Translations under genes and position numbers: made by a program
Notes under the pieces: generated by a model
Told to the model about the DNA's origin: nothing
The model's input: only the letters and a program-made list of their open reading frames with translations
Database searches by the model: none
Assembly (NCBI GenBank): GCA_033002965.1
Contig: JAURVB010002447.1
Span: 1-64,000, forward strand
DNA: 64,000 nt
DNA from: Piper betle
Lineage: Eukaryota > Streptophyta > Magnoliopsida > Piperales > Piperaceae
Direction of reading: 5' to 3'
Shown here: in pieces, positions 35,561 through 51,069 of the stretch
Layout of the letters: every line of letters begins with the position of its first letter
Numbering within the stretch: position 1 is the first letter of the stretch

Positions 35561-36570
35561 GATTTCAAAATTGGTTTTTCCGTTTTCCTTGTCATTCTTG
35601 AACGATTTTTCTGGGTGGAAGGGATGAGGGTGAAGGAAGGTTTGAAGTATAGATGTGAGAATACGTTATAAATACATGTAATATGTCCTTAGACGTCTAT
35701 GGTTTATCCCTTCTAATTGACCGATAACAACTAAGTGAATCATCAAGATTGCTTGCTCTAAACTTTTAAGCAACAGGAAATGTAATTCTGGAAATTTGAA
35801 GCGAGGTACAATTCCAGGCATTTGTTTTTTCTTTTATACAATTTTAGATTAGATTTCTGGACGCTCTTGTGCGAGCCTGTCTAGTCGATCTTCATGATTT
35901 AAAGACAATGCGGGAAACCGTTAGCTGGTATTCTGGCTTCGTAAGATACGTGCTTGTTACCAAAATTTCGGCTGAAAAGGAGCGAATTTGGTTTCTTGAT
36001 TTATTTCAAAACACATTAATATTGCGGCGCGATGAGAGTGCAAACTGCGAACTCTGATTTTAAGCTTGCATTGATAGACTAGATGAAAACAGCCATCTGG
36101 ACTTATTATTATATTATTGTACACCCAAAAGCCATGGCACACGACACAGCTAACAGCTCCAAAATCCCACATCTTTGACTCTGGGGACGACCACCAGTGA
36201 GTACGAGGGGAAGAAAATCGATGTGCTTAAGCGATTAATTGGGTTGGTTTAAAGATTTTTGAAGTCGTCCATTTACTTTGTGAAGGTAAATCCGGTTGTG
36301 CGTCGTACTAATCGTTTGCCTCAGTGCGGCCGCCGGATCTAACTCCCCGGGTCAGTCTCAATCGACTTTTTTACTTAATTTTTTTTAAATTTTATGTTTT
36401 TAGATTGGTTGCCAACAAAAGTACTTTTAATTTTTTTTCTTCTATTTTATTATAATTAAACTTGATTTTCTTCATTTGATAATATTATAAAAAATTCTCA
36501 TTTTTATTAAGTACAGCTCATTATTTTTAATATATATATATATATAGAATTAGGAGATTAACCAAATTGG
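35561..36570. other. Intergenic, no gene seen
   Basis: No recognisable coding sequence; short frames only. The last few hundred bases are the probable ATR3 promoter. Confidence 0.5.
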
Positions 36571-36747
36571 GTGCTTTCTACTCCTTGTCCACTGTGCTGC
36601 AGTGCAAAACAGCATCGATCAGTTAGCGCCGGCGGTTCGATTGGCAGCATCGATCACCGTTGCCGCCGCCGCTCCCCCAATTTCTTATCCGTCGAAGCTT
36701 CTAAACTCAATTCGAATCCGCAGTGCTGTCCTCCCGCCGGCAATCTG

Positions 36748-37006
36748 GTATGTCAATCGTCTTCTGGATCTCTTCTTCTTTACAACCCACTCCGATTTCC
36801 ACTAGTTCGAAAGTAGGGTGCTTGTTCGGAACGATCGTGATTGGGGAACAGTTTTGAATGCATCATTGGAGCTCCTTGATCGAAAATCTGATTTTATTGT
36901 CATTTTTCTCCCTCGAAATGGACTCATATGAATTCAACGATGTGTGATGTCATACTGTTAACTATATTTTTTGTTTGTGGATGTCGGTTTCATTTGTTTT
37001 CTATAG
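36748..37006 (+). other. Intron in the ATR3 5' untranslated region
   Basis: A GC-rich leader exon (about 36,590-36,747) ends CAATCTG|GTATGT and the acceptor TTTTCTATAG lies three bases before the ATG at 37,010. Confidence 0.6.
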
Positions 37007-37009
37007 AGC

Positions 37010-40000
37010 ATGGCCGTGGATGATCCACCCGAGCGTCTGTTAATCCTATATGCAACCGAAACGGGGAATGCTTTGGATGTTGCTGAGCGAGTTGGACGTG
37101 AAGCGGTGAGGTTAGGTTGCCCTGTCGCTATCTTCTCCATGGATGATTTCGATGCGGTAGGGAAGAAATTTGGTTACTTTGTTCACTTTTGGTTTAATAA
37201 TATATTGATGTTCCTTAGCTAGTGTGGTTGCATGCTTTGGCAGAGTTCTTTGCCTTTCCAAGATGTGGTTGTTTTCGTTGTTTCAACAACTGGCCAGGGA
37301 GATCCACCAGATTCGATGAAGGTGTTGTCATACACATTGTATGGTAACATGATTAGAAAATCTCAAAGTAAAAATGTGCTTGTTCTCTTATCACTCGTTT
37401 GTGTAGGTGTTTTGGAGATTCCTTCTCCAAAGAAGTTTAAGCCCCCACTGGCTGCAAGGACTTCAATGTGCAGTATTTGGGTTGGGTGATTCTGGCTATA
37501 ACAAATTTAACGTAAGTTTGTTTTATGTATTATTATTTATTGCACATAAGTTTTTGTTAATTTTTATGCCTTACTTGAGAATTCAGAACTATTGAGTCAA
37601 ATTTAGTAATTGGCCGTAAAATTAAACGTTTCTCCCCTTATTTGTTTGTGTTTTAGATACATGATAATGTTAAATAGGAGGTGGGCTATCTTTTATTTCT
37701 CTCATTGCTCGCTGCCCATCTTGAGTTCATACCACATTGATTATTTGTCTCAGTGTTTACTTTGTATTTCCATGGTTGCTCTTTCATATGAGGAGACATG
37801 TTCCATTTTAAACCTTTGCAGTTGTCTTCTCATTGGCTTTAGTTATGCATTTTGTTATCATTGTCACCACATTAGGCTTTATTATGCATGTCATCCTCCC
37901 CTCCTCTTTCTCCTCCTGGTATAATAACTGACAATTCCTCTCCATTAAAGATGCTTTGTACATAAAAATGGCATTTTCCATTGAAGCTATTTCATGCATA
38001 GAATTGAATTGGTCAGCTTTTGGCTGTAGTTTTCTGCAAAGAAGTTGGACAAAAGACTTGCCGACCTTGGTGCAAATCCTTTGATAGAAAAAGGCTTGGG
38101 AGATGATCAACATCCTTCCGGGTATGATTCCAGTTATATTATGGTGATGATCCTATTCAGTTGGTTGCCATTGTTTATGCCGATAAAACTTTCAATAGTA
38201 AAGATAACATCAAATAACAAAGGCATTAACTTTATTTTTTTCCCTTGTTTGCCAGTTAATATCAAATGTACATTAGATTGCAAATTGGAAGCCAATATCA
38301 CAAAAATAAAATTATTAGAACTTGACATAAAATGTGGATACCTTATCTAAACTTGTAGGTCTAGGAAAATATGATTTACAAATTGGAATAACCAATTTGG
38401 TTAATGAGTAGTGTTGAAAAAGTCGTATTGCTGACTTGTTCAACTGCTTAGTCGAGTGTGTTATGGATATATGTCAGGTAATGGTTAGTTGTTGCTATTC
38501 TCATAGGATCACAAATTTGAATTTGTGATCCGTCTCATGTACGTGTAACCCCTATAAATATCTGAATAAACTTAAGGTCGATGGCTAAGAGTAAAACATC
38601 TGACTTCTTACTATCTACTCTACTTGTTATCCTATCGGCTGAAATCATCAAGATTTCAACATGACATCAAGAGCCTGACGATCTTTTACCTCCATTATCC
38701 TCCCTGTTTAAGCTCTTAGCTTTCTTCTCCACTATTATCCATGTTGCTTTCCTTTCTTCGCAATGGCTAAAGGGAAAGCTCCTGCGGCAACATCTGAGAA
38801 CCCTGACAGATCTATTAAATGGATCTTCCATCACCTCCACTAAGCTGATTGGAGCTTCAAATTTCTCACCTTGGTCTGCTGCAATTCGAACTTTTCTCAT
38901 TTCGAAGGATAAACTTCACTATATTGAGGAATTTAATGGAGAACCTAATGCAAAATGGATAAAGGAGGATGCTCAAGTGCGTCCCTGGCTTTGGAACTCT
39001 ACGGAGCCACATGTGAGTGCAGATATCATTTTACTGGACATTGCTTATAAGGTGTATTCTTTTGTAAGTGGTTCTTTTGCTTTTGATAACAATGTGAATC
39101 GTATATATGAGTTGTGGGAAGGGATTTTCAAAATGAAGCAAGGCGCCAAGTCTTTGAAGAATTGCTACAGTTTTGTTAAAGGAATATAGGAAGAGCTGAA
39201 CTTGTACCAACCATTTCCTCCCAGTCTGGAGATCTGGAAGAGACAAAGAGAACAACTCAAAGCGGTTTCTTTCTTATTTGGACTAGATTCGTAGTATGCA
39301 TCTGCGAAGAATCAATTATTATCAGGTACTGAACTACCTCTATTTAATGTAGCCTTTTCAAGATTGTGGCACATGCTCCTCAAGAAGAAGAGAAAAATTC
39401 CCTGGTTGTCAACAGTAGACCTCCTTTAAACCGTTCAAGGGGTAGAGGTAGAGGTTGAGGGGGAGCCAGCCGTGGTGGTGGGAGAACAAGCATCAGGAAA
39501 TAGACAGGTATTGTGATTTTTGTCATGTAAAGTGCATATAGAAGATAAATGTTGGCATAAATGGGAAACCTGATTGGGCAAAGCAGTTGCACAACCAAGT
39601 TTCATCCACATACATCATTGCAACACCTATTATAGCTGGACAACCTTCTGCTACATCATATTCTGGGAATTCAGTGACTGTTTCTCATGAAGATTTCGAG
39701 CACATGTTGAAAATTGCCCAACCTGAAACCACCTTGACGTCTGTTGTTTTTGTTTATGGGAGTGCAACCAGCAATGATCCACCTTCTACCTCTTGGCCTA
39801 TAGATCCATGAGCCTCAGATCACATGACTGGTGATCCAAGAGTGTTTATCTCCTTTTATGTTTTTCCCAAACCCAAGAAAATTATATTAGTTGATGGTCA
39901 AAATTCCCCTGCCTTGGGCAAAGGAAAAGTAGAGATAACACCACATCTTTTCCTTGAAGATGTGTTGTATGTTCCCTTGTTTCTAACCAGTTTATTGTCA

Positions 40001-43000
40001 GTTTGTAAGTTGTCTACTTCTTTTAACTGTTCAATTTTGTTTACTAAAACCAAGTGTGTATTTCATGATGCAACAACTAGAAAGGTGATTGGGCATGGAT
40101 GCAGTAGGAGGTACATTTTGGAAATAAGCAAACCAAAAGCTGCTGTGGTTAAAATGTGTGCAACTTAAGAGTCAGCAATAAGGTGGCATACTCGATTAGG
40201 GCATCCCAGTTTATCCAAGTTAAAATTAGTTCTTCCTTCTTTGAAATTGGTCTTGAGTCTAGAATGTGAGTCATGTCAAGTTTCTAAGCATTCATGCCAG
40301 GGGTTTCCACAATGGTAGCTGGATGCGGATTTACAAGCCCTTGTTAGAAGGTGGTCTTGGTATCTGAGATATTTCTGAGGTTAACAAAGCTGGACTAGCA
40401 AAGTGTTTTGGCGAGTGTTAACAAATAAAAATAGTTTGTGGGTGAAGTAGATTTATGGAGTTTATTTACAAGGTGGACTGTGCGCACAAATTGTGGGTCT
40501 CACGCCTGAAACAACATTATTTCCTTAAGAGAAAAAATAGTTTATGATTATTTCTATAGAATTGGCAATGACATGAACATGTTCACTTGGCTTGACCCTT
40601 AGCTTAATCATTGCTCCCTCATCTAAAGACTCGGTCATCGAACAATTGCAAATCTTGGGGCAAACACTTCCCAGACTATATCTCAATCCATCATTCAAGG
40701 TTCTTAGGTCCTCACCTCAGATACTACAAGCACTAGAAGAAACACTAAACCTTTTAAATGAGAATACTCCTTTCTTATCTCATGCGGATGATAGCATAGG
40801 GTGGTTATTCTCTACATGAAATTTTCTTTCAAGAGTTGTTGGAACTTCTTGAGATTTCCTTCTCCAAGAGTGTTATGACACCTTCTTGTTTGGTTTAAAT
40901 ATCAAACAAACTGGCATGTGTTCATTGCTTGGTTTGTCATGTCAAATGGGATCTTAACTCTAGACAATCTTAAAAAAAAGAACTTTGTTTTGCTAATAGA
41001 TACTTTCTTTGTGAGGCTTGCCTAAAAGGTAGAGACTATCTATTCTTTGAGTACTCTTATAGTAAACAAGTTTGAAAGCTAGTCTCTTAAAAATACCACA
41101 TGCTTCATCGAGTCAACTCTTTTGATAAAGATATAAATTGGCTTCTTACCTGCTAGTTTGCAAAACAAGCATGTAAGTTTTCTCTTGAAGTCTCTTTTTG
41201 TTGCTTACGTCGCTTCCACTTGGTATGAGCAAAATAAAAAAATATTTGAAGATCTTAAAATGCACCATGGCTCGTTGGCTATATCCATTATTTCTCAAGT
41301 AAAACTTACTTCAGAAATCCTAAACTACAAATAAAGAATTATTGATCATTGTGATTTCGTTTTAGACTTTTGGATGTAATTCTGCAAGGACTTTTTGAGC
41401 CCTTTTCCCCCTTGTATTTCTTTGCCCCTTTGGTGGTTCTTGAAATGAATTTTTACTTTATCAAAAAAAAAATGCTTGAGAGTTAACATTATTACCAAAA
41501 GGAAAGAAGGTGGTTGGTTACGGGTGGGTATTTATTAAAATTTAAATAAGATGGTGAAGTAGAAAGATTCAAAGCTAGGCTGGTAGCAAAGGGTTTATAC
41601 ATAGACTCAAGGATTGGATTACCATGAACCCTTTTCTCCAGTTGTCTTAACTTTGTTAGACTATTAATCTCACTTGCAGTTAACTATAATTGGCCTCTCT
41701 ACCAACTGGATGTAAAGAATATCTTCCTTAATGGTGACATTTGTGAAGAGGTTTACATGTAGCAACCTCCAGGATTCGTTGTTGAGGGGGAGGAAAGCAA
41801 GGTCTGCTTGTTGAAGAAATCCATCTATGGCTTGAAGCAGTCCCCAAGGGCTTGGTTTGAGAAGTTCAGCAACTTGCTTCATGAGATTGGGTTTAGTCGA
41901 ACCATATCAGACTATTCGGTGTTTGTTAAATTCTCCTTTGCAGGTTGTGTATGCTCATAGTATATGTGGATGGCATAATTATTTCAGGCAATGATAGGTC
42001 TGGAATTGTAGAGACAAAGAAGTGTGAAAATATAAAAGTTGTAGATACATCTGCTGAAGTATCAATTAAATTGGAGCCAAATGGTGGAGATAAGCTGGCA
42101 GATCCAGGAAGATGTAGGAGGCTTGTGGGACAATTGATCTATTTAACAGTAACAAAGTTTGATATCTCCTTTGCTGTTAGCTTAGTTAACCAGTTTATGC
42201 AAGAACCGAGAACAAGTCATTGGGAAGCCATTAGTAGAATATTGAGATACTTAAGAGGACATCAGATGTGGGACTGTTTTACAAGAATACAGTGTTTTGT
42301 AGACTCTGACTGGGCAGAAAGCTGTTATGATCGAAGGTCTATGAGTGGCTATTGTCTCTATTGGGGGAAATATTATGATGTGAAAAGGTAAGAAGCAAAC
42401 AGTAGTAGCTAGGCCGAGTGCAGATGCTGAATACAATCTGTTGCTAAGGCAACAACTGAGGTTTGGGACAATTAGGATTTCCTATTACAGTTCCCATGTG
42501 CCTATGGTGTGATAACCAAGCAGCTATCCATATTGCTAACAATCTAGTTTTTCATGAAAGAACAAAACACATAGAGATTGACTGTCACTTTGTAAAGGTA
42601 AAGTTGCAGACGAGGCCATATGCCTGAAACATATAAGTACAATAATTCAAGTTGCTGACATCTTCATTAAAGCACTGTCAAGAACTAGACATGAAGAGTT
42701 ATTTTCCAAGTTGAACCTTGTTCACTAAGCTCAACTTGAGGGAAAGTGTTGAGAAAGTTGTACTGCTAACTTGTTCATATACTAAGTTGAGTGTGTTAGG
42801 GATATATGTTAGGGAATGGTTAGCTGCTGCTATTTTCATGGGATCACGAATTTGAATTTGTGATCCCTCTCATGTACGTGTAATCCCTATAAATATTTGA
42901 ATAAACTTAAGGTTGATGGCTGAGAGAAAAAATCTGACCTCTTACTATCTACTCTACTTGTTATCCTATCAGTTGAAATCATTAAGATTTCAACAAGTAG

Positions 43001-46000
43001 GCTGCATTTATAATTTATTTTACTTTTGCTATCTGACTATTTAGCTAGTGCTGGTATGGGGGGAGGTATAGAGTGACAGAGATCGATAAGTGCACCCAGT
43101 ATGATTTTTTTCATATCTTTAAATTTTTATACTTTCATTTTTAGGTATGAAGCAGCTTTGGATCCTTGGTTATTAAATTTGTGGAAAGTTTTAAAACAAA
43201 CAAAGCCTACCATGTTTCCTTATACCTTGGAAAGGTTGAACACAAGATCTTTGGATCGTCCCAAAGTTCAAATTACCTTTAATGATGCCAACGAGGTCCA
43301 GTCTCAGAACTTACCTTCTTCAGGTTACAGTCTCACACAAGATAGTAAGTTTTGAGGTTTAAAGTATTGTCCGAGTGATGGAACTATCTGTTGCTAATGT
43401 GAGTTCAACATTATTTTTCTCTGTTCAGATCTGAAATCTCTCGAGCTACTAATTGAGAGAGCCCGTTATATGTCCCCTGTGATATTTCACAGAGACAACA
43501 TTAGACCGGATTTATTTTTACAGATGGTATTTTGGTCTTTCATCTTATAGTTAGCCTCATAGTTCTTAACTGTTCATGTATTAGTATGTAATGTTTTTTA
43601 GTGATCAAGTTTTTTAACCTGCATTCGACATTAGCTGTTGTTGACATCTTTGATTTTGGATGTAGACAGAGAACAAAACTTTAACAAAGTCAGGATATGT
43701 CAGGGATGTTCGTCATTTTGAATTTGAACCACTTTTGTCAGTGAGTAAAAAAATGGCTGCCATGCGTGAATCTTTTACTTGTTGGTTTATTGTAAGTATA
43801 TTATACTATTTAAAATCTGTCTGATGGTTCTTTTTAGGAGATTGAGTACCAAGTGGGAGATGTTATTGAGATTCTACCTAGTCAGGATCCTTCAGCAGTG
43901 GATGCATTTTTGATTCGCTGTAATCTAAATCCCGATTCTTATATTACGGTAGTTATTTATAATGTATAAGCGGCAGTCTAAAGTCCAGATCAACATTATG
44001 CATCTTATAGTTGGCTCAGTTGCTTTTTTACTCTTATAAATTTTATTTTGCCTTCTTCCTTCATTGTTCTCTGCCACATCAAGTAATTGTAGGTATGGAA
44101 AAATTTGCAGATTCGGCAAAATGATGTTGATTTTCTTCCCCTGAGTTAGTGGGGCCTATCAAACTTCGAGATTATGTGGAAAAGACTATGGATATATCAT
44201 CTGCATCTCCAAGACGTTTTTTCTTTGAGGTGACATGAAAATGAGAAATGAATCATTTTAAAATTAGTAATTATTTGCTATATTGATAAGTGACTCCTTA
44301 TATTAAAATGAGTGATTTTTTGTGATATGGATAACTGAATATTGCTTGGGGTTATAATGTTATTGCTGTAATTGTTTGAGTGTTGTCCATTTGTGGTTTA
44401 GTTTGCTTGTTGTTTGCTGCTCGTTTGTCCATGTGCAAAGTAAAAACAAAAAGTTGCACATGTAGGAAGTGTTAAATTTACCTGCCTATGGTTTTCTTAA
44501 ATCCAGGAATTGTGCTATTGAAATTGGGAACAGTTGTTAAGAAAATTCAAGCTTTCCAATGCAACTTTCACTAGCAGAGTGAACTTTCTATTGATAACAT
44601 ATGTGTCCTAATACTAATATCTGATTATTAAGCATCCATATCAACCATCTGTGTGTGAAGAAATATGGCAAAAGATGGATATATTTATTTTATCGAAATT
44701 CTTACCTGTGTGTGAAACGAGGATAAGCAGCAACGTTAGCTGAAGAAGGGAGTGGCTAAGGGGAGTAGAATGAGACTAAGAAAGTCGAAAGGAATTAGAT
44801 GACAGTGGAGGGTAATATTTTAAATAAAAATATAAGTTGGCATATGTAAAAAAAAGTGGACTTCTGGTTGCAGACGGTAAAGTTCTTTTTATTTTAGTCT
44901 ATTTTTCATCTTTAAGGATATTGTATATGGTGTTTCCATGTCCTTTTGAATTTGCTGCTTGTGATATTTTTAAATATGAGGATTAGGGGCAATTGATGCT
45001 TTTCTAAAGCATAAGCTTGTATTTAATCAGAGAGGCTTGCAACTGGATATGGTTACATTTTGGAGAATCTCTTTTGTGTGTATATTTTTTAGTGAAGTTT
45101 TTTGCATGATCAATGCTGATGTAAAGCTGTCAAATCTCGGGTATGCACATTGAAAATGCTGAATTATTTGCATCTTGATTCTAGGTTATGAGTTTTTGCT
45201 GCCGCTGACCATGAAAAAGAAAAGCTGGAATATTTTGCTTCTCCGTTAGGACGAGACGATTTATATGCATATAACCAAAAGGAGCGGCGAACTGTTTTAG
45301 AGGTAAGAAGTTACTTCCTGTTCGTTTGTGTTTTCCTTTGTGATGGCTTTGCTGCATCTCTGATATGCATACTAACTTCCACTTTGCAGGTTCTTGAGGA
45401 TTTTCCCTCTGTAGAGATCCCCTTAGAATGGTTGGTGCAAGTAGTTCCAGCACTGAAAACAAGAGCCTTTTCAATTTCTTCTTCACTCTCAGCACATCCT
45501 AATCAAGTGCATTTAACAGTTAATGTTGTATCATGGATGACTCCTTTAAAGAGGAAACGATCTGGGTTGTGTTCAACATGGTTGGCTGGATTTGATCCTC
45601 ATAAAGGTATACGATGGTAGTGCATACATTAGTGCATCATTTTTTTAGTCCGACCAGCTTCATAGCAATAGTGACAAAATCACGTCATGTTGTGGAAAAT
45701 GGGAAAAGAAATTGTAAGAGTTGGGACTATTCTAATAAATTGGACCTGTATAATTTTTGCATTCTTAGATTGAATAGTAGTGGAGGCTGATTCTCTGATG
45801 ATGATTAGGTAAACCTATTCCTGCATGGATCAAGAAGGGTACGCTACCTCCCCCGACTCCTTTGCTACCTCTTATTCTCGTTGGACCTGGAACTGGCTGT
45901 GCTCCATTTCGTGCGTTTGTGGAGGAACGAGGAGTGCAAAGAAAGCATGAAGCTACAGCACCTATCCTTTTCTTTTTGGCTGTCGAAATGAGGATGGAGA

Positions 46001-46337
46001 CTTTCTGTATCGAGATTTCTGGCTGGCTCATACGAATTCTTCCGGAATATTATCTGAAGGAATGGGAGGCGGCATCATTGTGGCATTCTCAAGAGATCAA
46101 CCAGAAAAGATTTACGTGCAGCACAAGATGAAGGAAGAACGGCAACGGATTTGGGCATTGCTTTGTGCTGGGGCTGCTGTCTATATTGCAGGTTCGGCGA
46201 CAAAAATGCCAGCTGATGTTTTATCTGCTATGGAAGAAATTGTGTCTATTGAAAGTGGTCTTTCCCGAGAATCCGCCTCAAGGTGGCTCAAGAAGCTAGA
46301 AAGGGAAGGTAGGTATAATGTAGAAGCGTGGTCATAG
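37010..46337 (+). CDS. ATR3: NADPH-dependent diflavin oxidoreductase 1 (ATR3/TAH18-like)
   Basis: Cytosolic NADPH-FAD-FMN reductase that passes electrons to the DRE2/anamorsin protein in cytosolic iron-sulfur cluster assembly; essential in Arabidopsis. Twelve coding exons: 37010-37156, 37244-37321, 37407-37511, 38030-38121, 43145-43344, 43429-43526, 43666-43740, 43838-43948, 44111-44229, 45185-45302, 45390-45606, 45809-46337; about 630 residues. The flavodoxin domain has [18 protein letters not shown] and [12 protein letters not shown]; the FAD domain RAFSISSS; the NADPH domain [12 protein letters not shown]; the C-terminus reads GRYNVEAWS. Exons 9, 10 and 12 are one, two and one base short; each restores the family sequence if a homopolymer is lengthened (C at 44,138-44,141, T at 45,193-45,197, T at 45,973-45,977). 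Intron 4 is 5.0 kb because of a copia insertion. As given, the frame is broken; family identity is certain. Confidence 0.9.
38412..38661 (+). repeat. copia 5' LTR
   Basis: 250 bp, TGTTGA...CAACA, aligns along its length with 42,747-42,995 but differs at many sites (roughly 10-15% by eye), implying an old insertion. The following bases TGACATCAAGAGCC are a degenerate form of the TGGTATCAGAGC primer site. Confidence 0.92.
38763..40170 (+). pseudogene. copia gag and protease remnants
   Basis: Starts near ATG 38,763 ([14 protein letters not shown]), then [20 protein letters not shown] typical of copia gag, a Gly/Arg-rich stretch and a CDFCHVK...HIEDKCW zinc-knuckle interrupted by one base. A protease and pre-integrase region follows, with [12 protein letters not shown] and DVLYVPLF, open at 39,824-40,168. 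Several stops and shifts interrupt it. Confidence 0.75.
40310..41472 (+). mobile_element. LINE 3' fragment nested in the copia element
   Basis: Between the pre-integrase part and the reverse transcriptase of the copia element lies unrelated sequence ending in a run of ten A (41,463-41,472). Translated with stops it reads [13 protein letters not shown], a block found near the end of plant LINE reverse transcriptases, and further on [12 protein letters not shown], from the C-terminal zf-RVT region. Copia coding resumes immediately after the poly-A. The 5' boundary is approximate. Confidence 0.7.
41475..42730 (+). pseudogene. copia reverse transcriptase and RNase H remnant
   Basis: Motifs in order: [119 protein letters not shown]. 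Multiple stops occur, and YVDG replaces the catalytic YVDD. Confidence 0.85.
42747..42995 (+). repeat. copia 3' LTR
   Basis: 249 bp partner of 38,412-38,661, preceded by the purine-rich AACTTGAGGGAAAG at 42,733-42,746, a normal polypurine tract. Confidence 0.92.
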
Positions 46338-48360
46338 TCATATGGCTTTATGCTAGTTTTGTAACCCCAAATCTTAGCATAGCATATAGGTTCATCTGTA
46401 TTGCGAACATAATCGGAGTAGGTTTTGATGCATTTTTCTACCTCATAAATGGTATTAAAGGTCTTATCAGCGATGGTAAGTTCACATAAGCCTCATTTCT
46501 GGGCGTGTATACCAAAACAAGGGATCAAGAACTGCCTAAAAGCTTTATGTTTCTTTCACGTATTTTTGGTTGAAACCATTGTCTCAGTTTTTTATTGAAC
46601 TTCATGCATTTTCTGATCCCCACCTGTATCTTATTATAATTATTTTTCAATTCAAATTTATCGCAAATGAAAGAATTCACCAATATTATTAACTTTATCA
46701 TGTTCAGGTTCTCAAGTGTATAAAACAGTAATGAACACGACCATCAAATTGAAGTTATTAATTTCAAGAAAATACGAATATTAGAGGTAGTACCACAAGG
46801 TGCAAACGCCAACCCTATCAACATTATATAAATAAAACCCAGAAATTTGAACAGGGAGAAGCTATCTGTTAATATGCCAAGAATGCGTCAGCCATTTATA
46901 CCTATTTAGGCTCCATATTTTTGCAGCACGTAAAGGGAGTTTGCCCTTCGTGACGTGAAATCACTTGATGATTTAGAAGACCAAAAAATGGGCTAGTTCG
47001 GATATGTGGGCGGATATTATCACTTGTGATTTTCTTATAAAAGAAAAGTGAGTGTACACTGGCCATCACGTAGATTTGTAGAACGTTTGATGGGCTCCCA
47101 TGTGTAAAAAAATTTTATATATTGATGAACTCTCTTTTAACTTTATGTACACTTTCGGCGATAAAAATGTTTTGAGAGGCGGCCTTGGAGAGCTTTTGAG
47201 TCCAGAAGCAGGCACATATGGAAAGTATTGCGATAAGGTCCCTCTCCATTGATCATTTTTATCTAACTTCATAACATCTTACAAAATATACACTTGCGTG
47301 TGCCCACGCAGTTAACTGAAGCTATACTAGCTAATTTATGTCCACAACTTTCTTATTTCTTTCAAGTACAATAGATCACAACTATTAATTAATTACCATT
47401 TATCTTAGAAGAAGTCGTTGCCTGCTCTATATGCATGGCACCTGTTTATCCCAGCAGATAAGCATCCAATCACGCCACTCTCTCCTGCTCTTGTTAATTA
47501 CTAATCCTTGGCTACCACTAGTTATAATTAGCGTTCTATAGAGTCCGGAGCTCGCTTCTTCCCTGCCATTTTTGTGCTGGCTCTGCTGCTTCTCATGGCG
47601 ACGGGTTCTCCTCTTCAATTTTTTCCTTGTTTTGCCTAATCATTTATTAAAAAATACACACACGCGCGCGAGTTTTGTTTACTTGTTCTTTGTGAAATGT
47701 TGCAGGTGAGATAGGGGGCCAAAGGTGGCAGGGGCAGGATGTGAATCCCTAGCCACAAATTCCAGGGCCCTTGCTGCAGGGCCAGCAACTGTGCTGGGGT
47801 CTGCCAGACCGAAGGCTTGACCGTCGTTTCGGTGGTCTGACGACAGCTTGGAGCTTGACGAGTCGGTTGATGGCAGCCATCGGGCGGTGGCTGGATTCGT
47901 TGGGAAAAGGGTTGGTATTGGGAAGTAGTTTATAATACTTTAGTATACTCACTTTAGATGAGTTTTTGGGCGTTAATAACTACTGTTTATTAAACATAAT
48001 TTTAGTTAATCCAAATAAAGTTTACATAATTTTATCCATATTTCCCTAGGTCTTTTATGTATCTATGCACTATAATTAAAATTAATTTTAGCATTTATTT
48101 ATTAAAACAATAAATTTTATATATTATAACTTTTTTTGTTATTGATAACTGTAGACAGCACAATGTAATGACATCATTGACCTGAACTCAAATTAATAAA
48201 CATACGCAAATGTACATATTAAAACAAACAAACAAACCAATGCCGCTATAGCTACAGACACTTCAACAATTTCATCACCCTTGCTTGCACATACAATAAC
48301 AACTTGAATGGTAGTGTACTACTTCCATGCATCGTATATGTACTTGGACGCTTCAGATGA
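46338..48360. other. Intergenic between ATR3 and the peroxidase
   Basis: Contains the ATR3 3' untranslated region (plus strand) and the 3' untranslated region of the peroxidase (minus strand); the two genes converge. No further gene recognised; frames here are short. Confidence 0.5.

Positions 48361-51069
<2,709 letters not shown>

Larger units (their letters stand above)
38412..42995 (+). mobile_element. Defective Ty1/copia LTR retrotransposon in ATR3 intron 4
   Basis: The 4584 bp element is flanked by the 5 bp duplication AGTAG (38,407-38,411 and 42,996-43,000). Long terminal repeats begin TGTTGA and end CAACA. Inside, in the same orientation as ATR3, are remnants of gag, protease (the usual DSGASDHM reads DP-stop-ASDHM), gag-pre-integrase ([10 protein letters not shown]), reverse transcriptase ([34 protein letters not shown]) and RNase H ([16 protein letters not shown]). 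The integrase is missing, stops and frame changes are many, and the polymerase motif YVDD reads YVDG, so the element cannot move by itself. A LINE fragment is nested in it. Confidence 0.93.

Noticed and set aside
38412..42995. Active retrotransposon
   Set aside because: Stops, frame changes, missing integrase, YVDG and diverged LTRs show it is dead.
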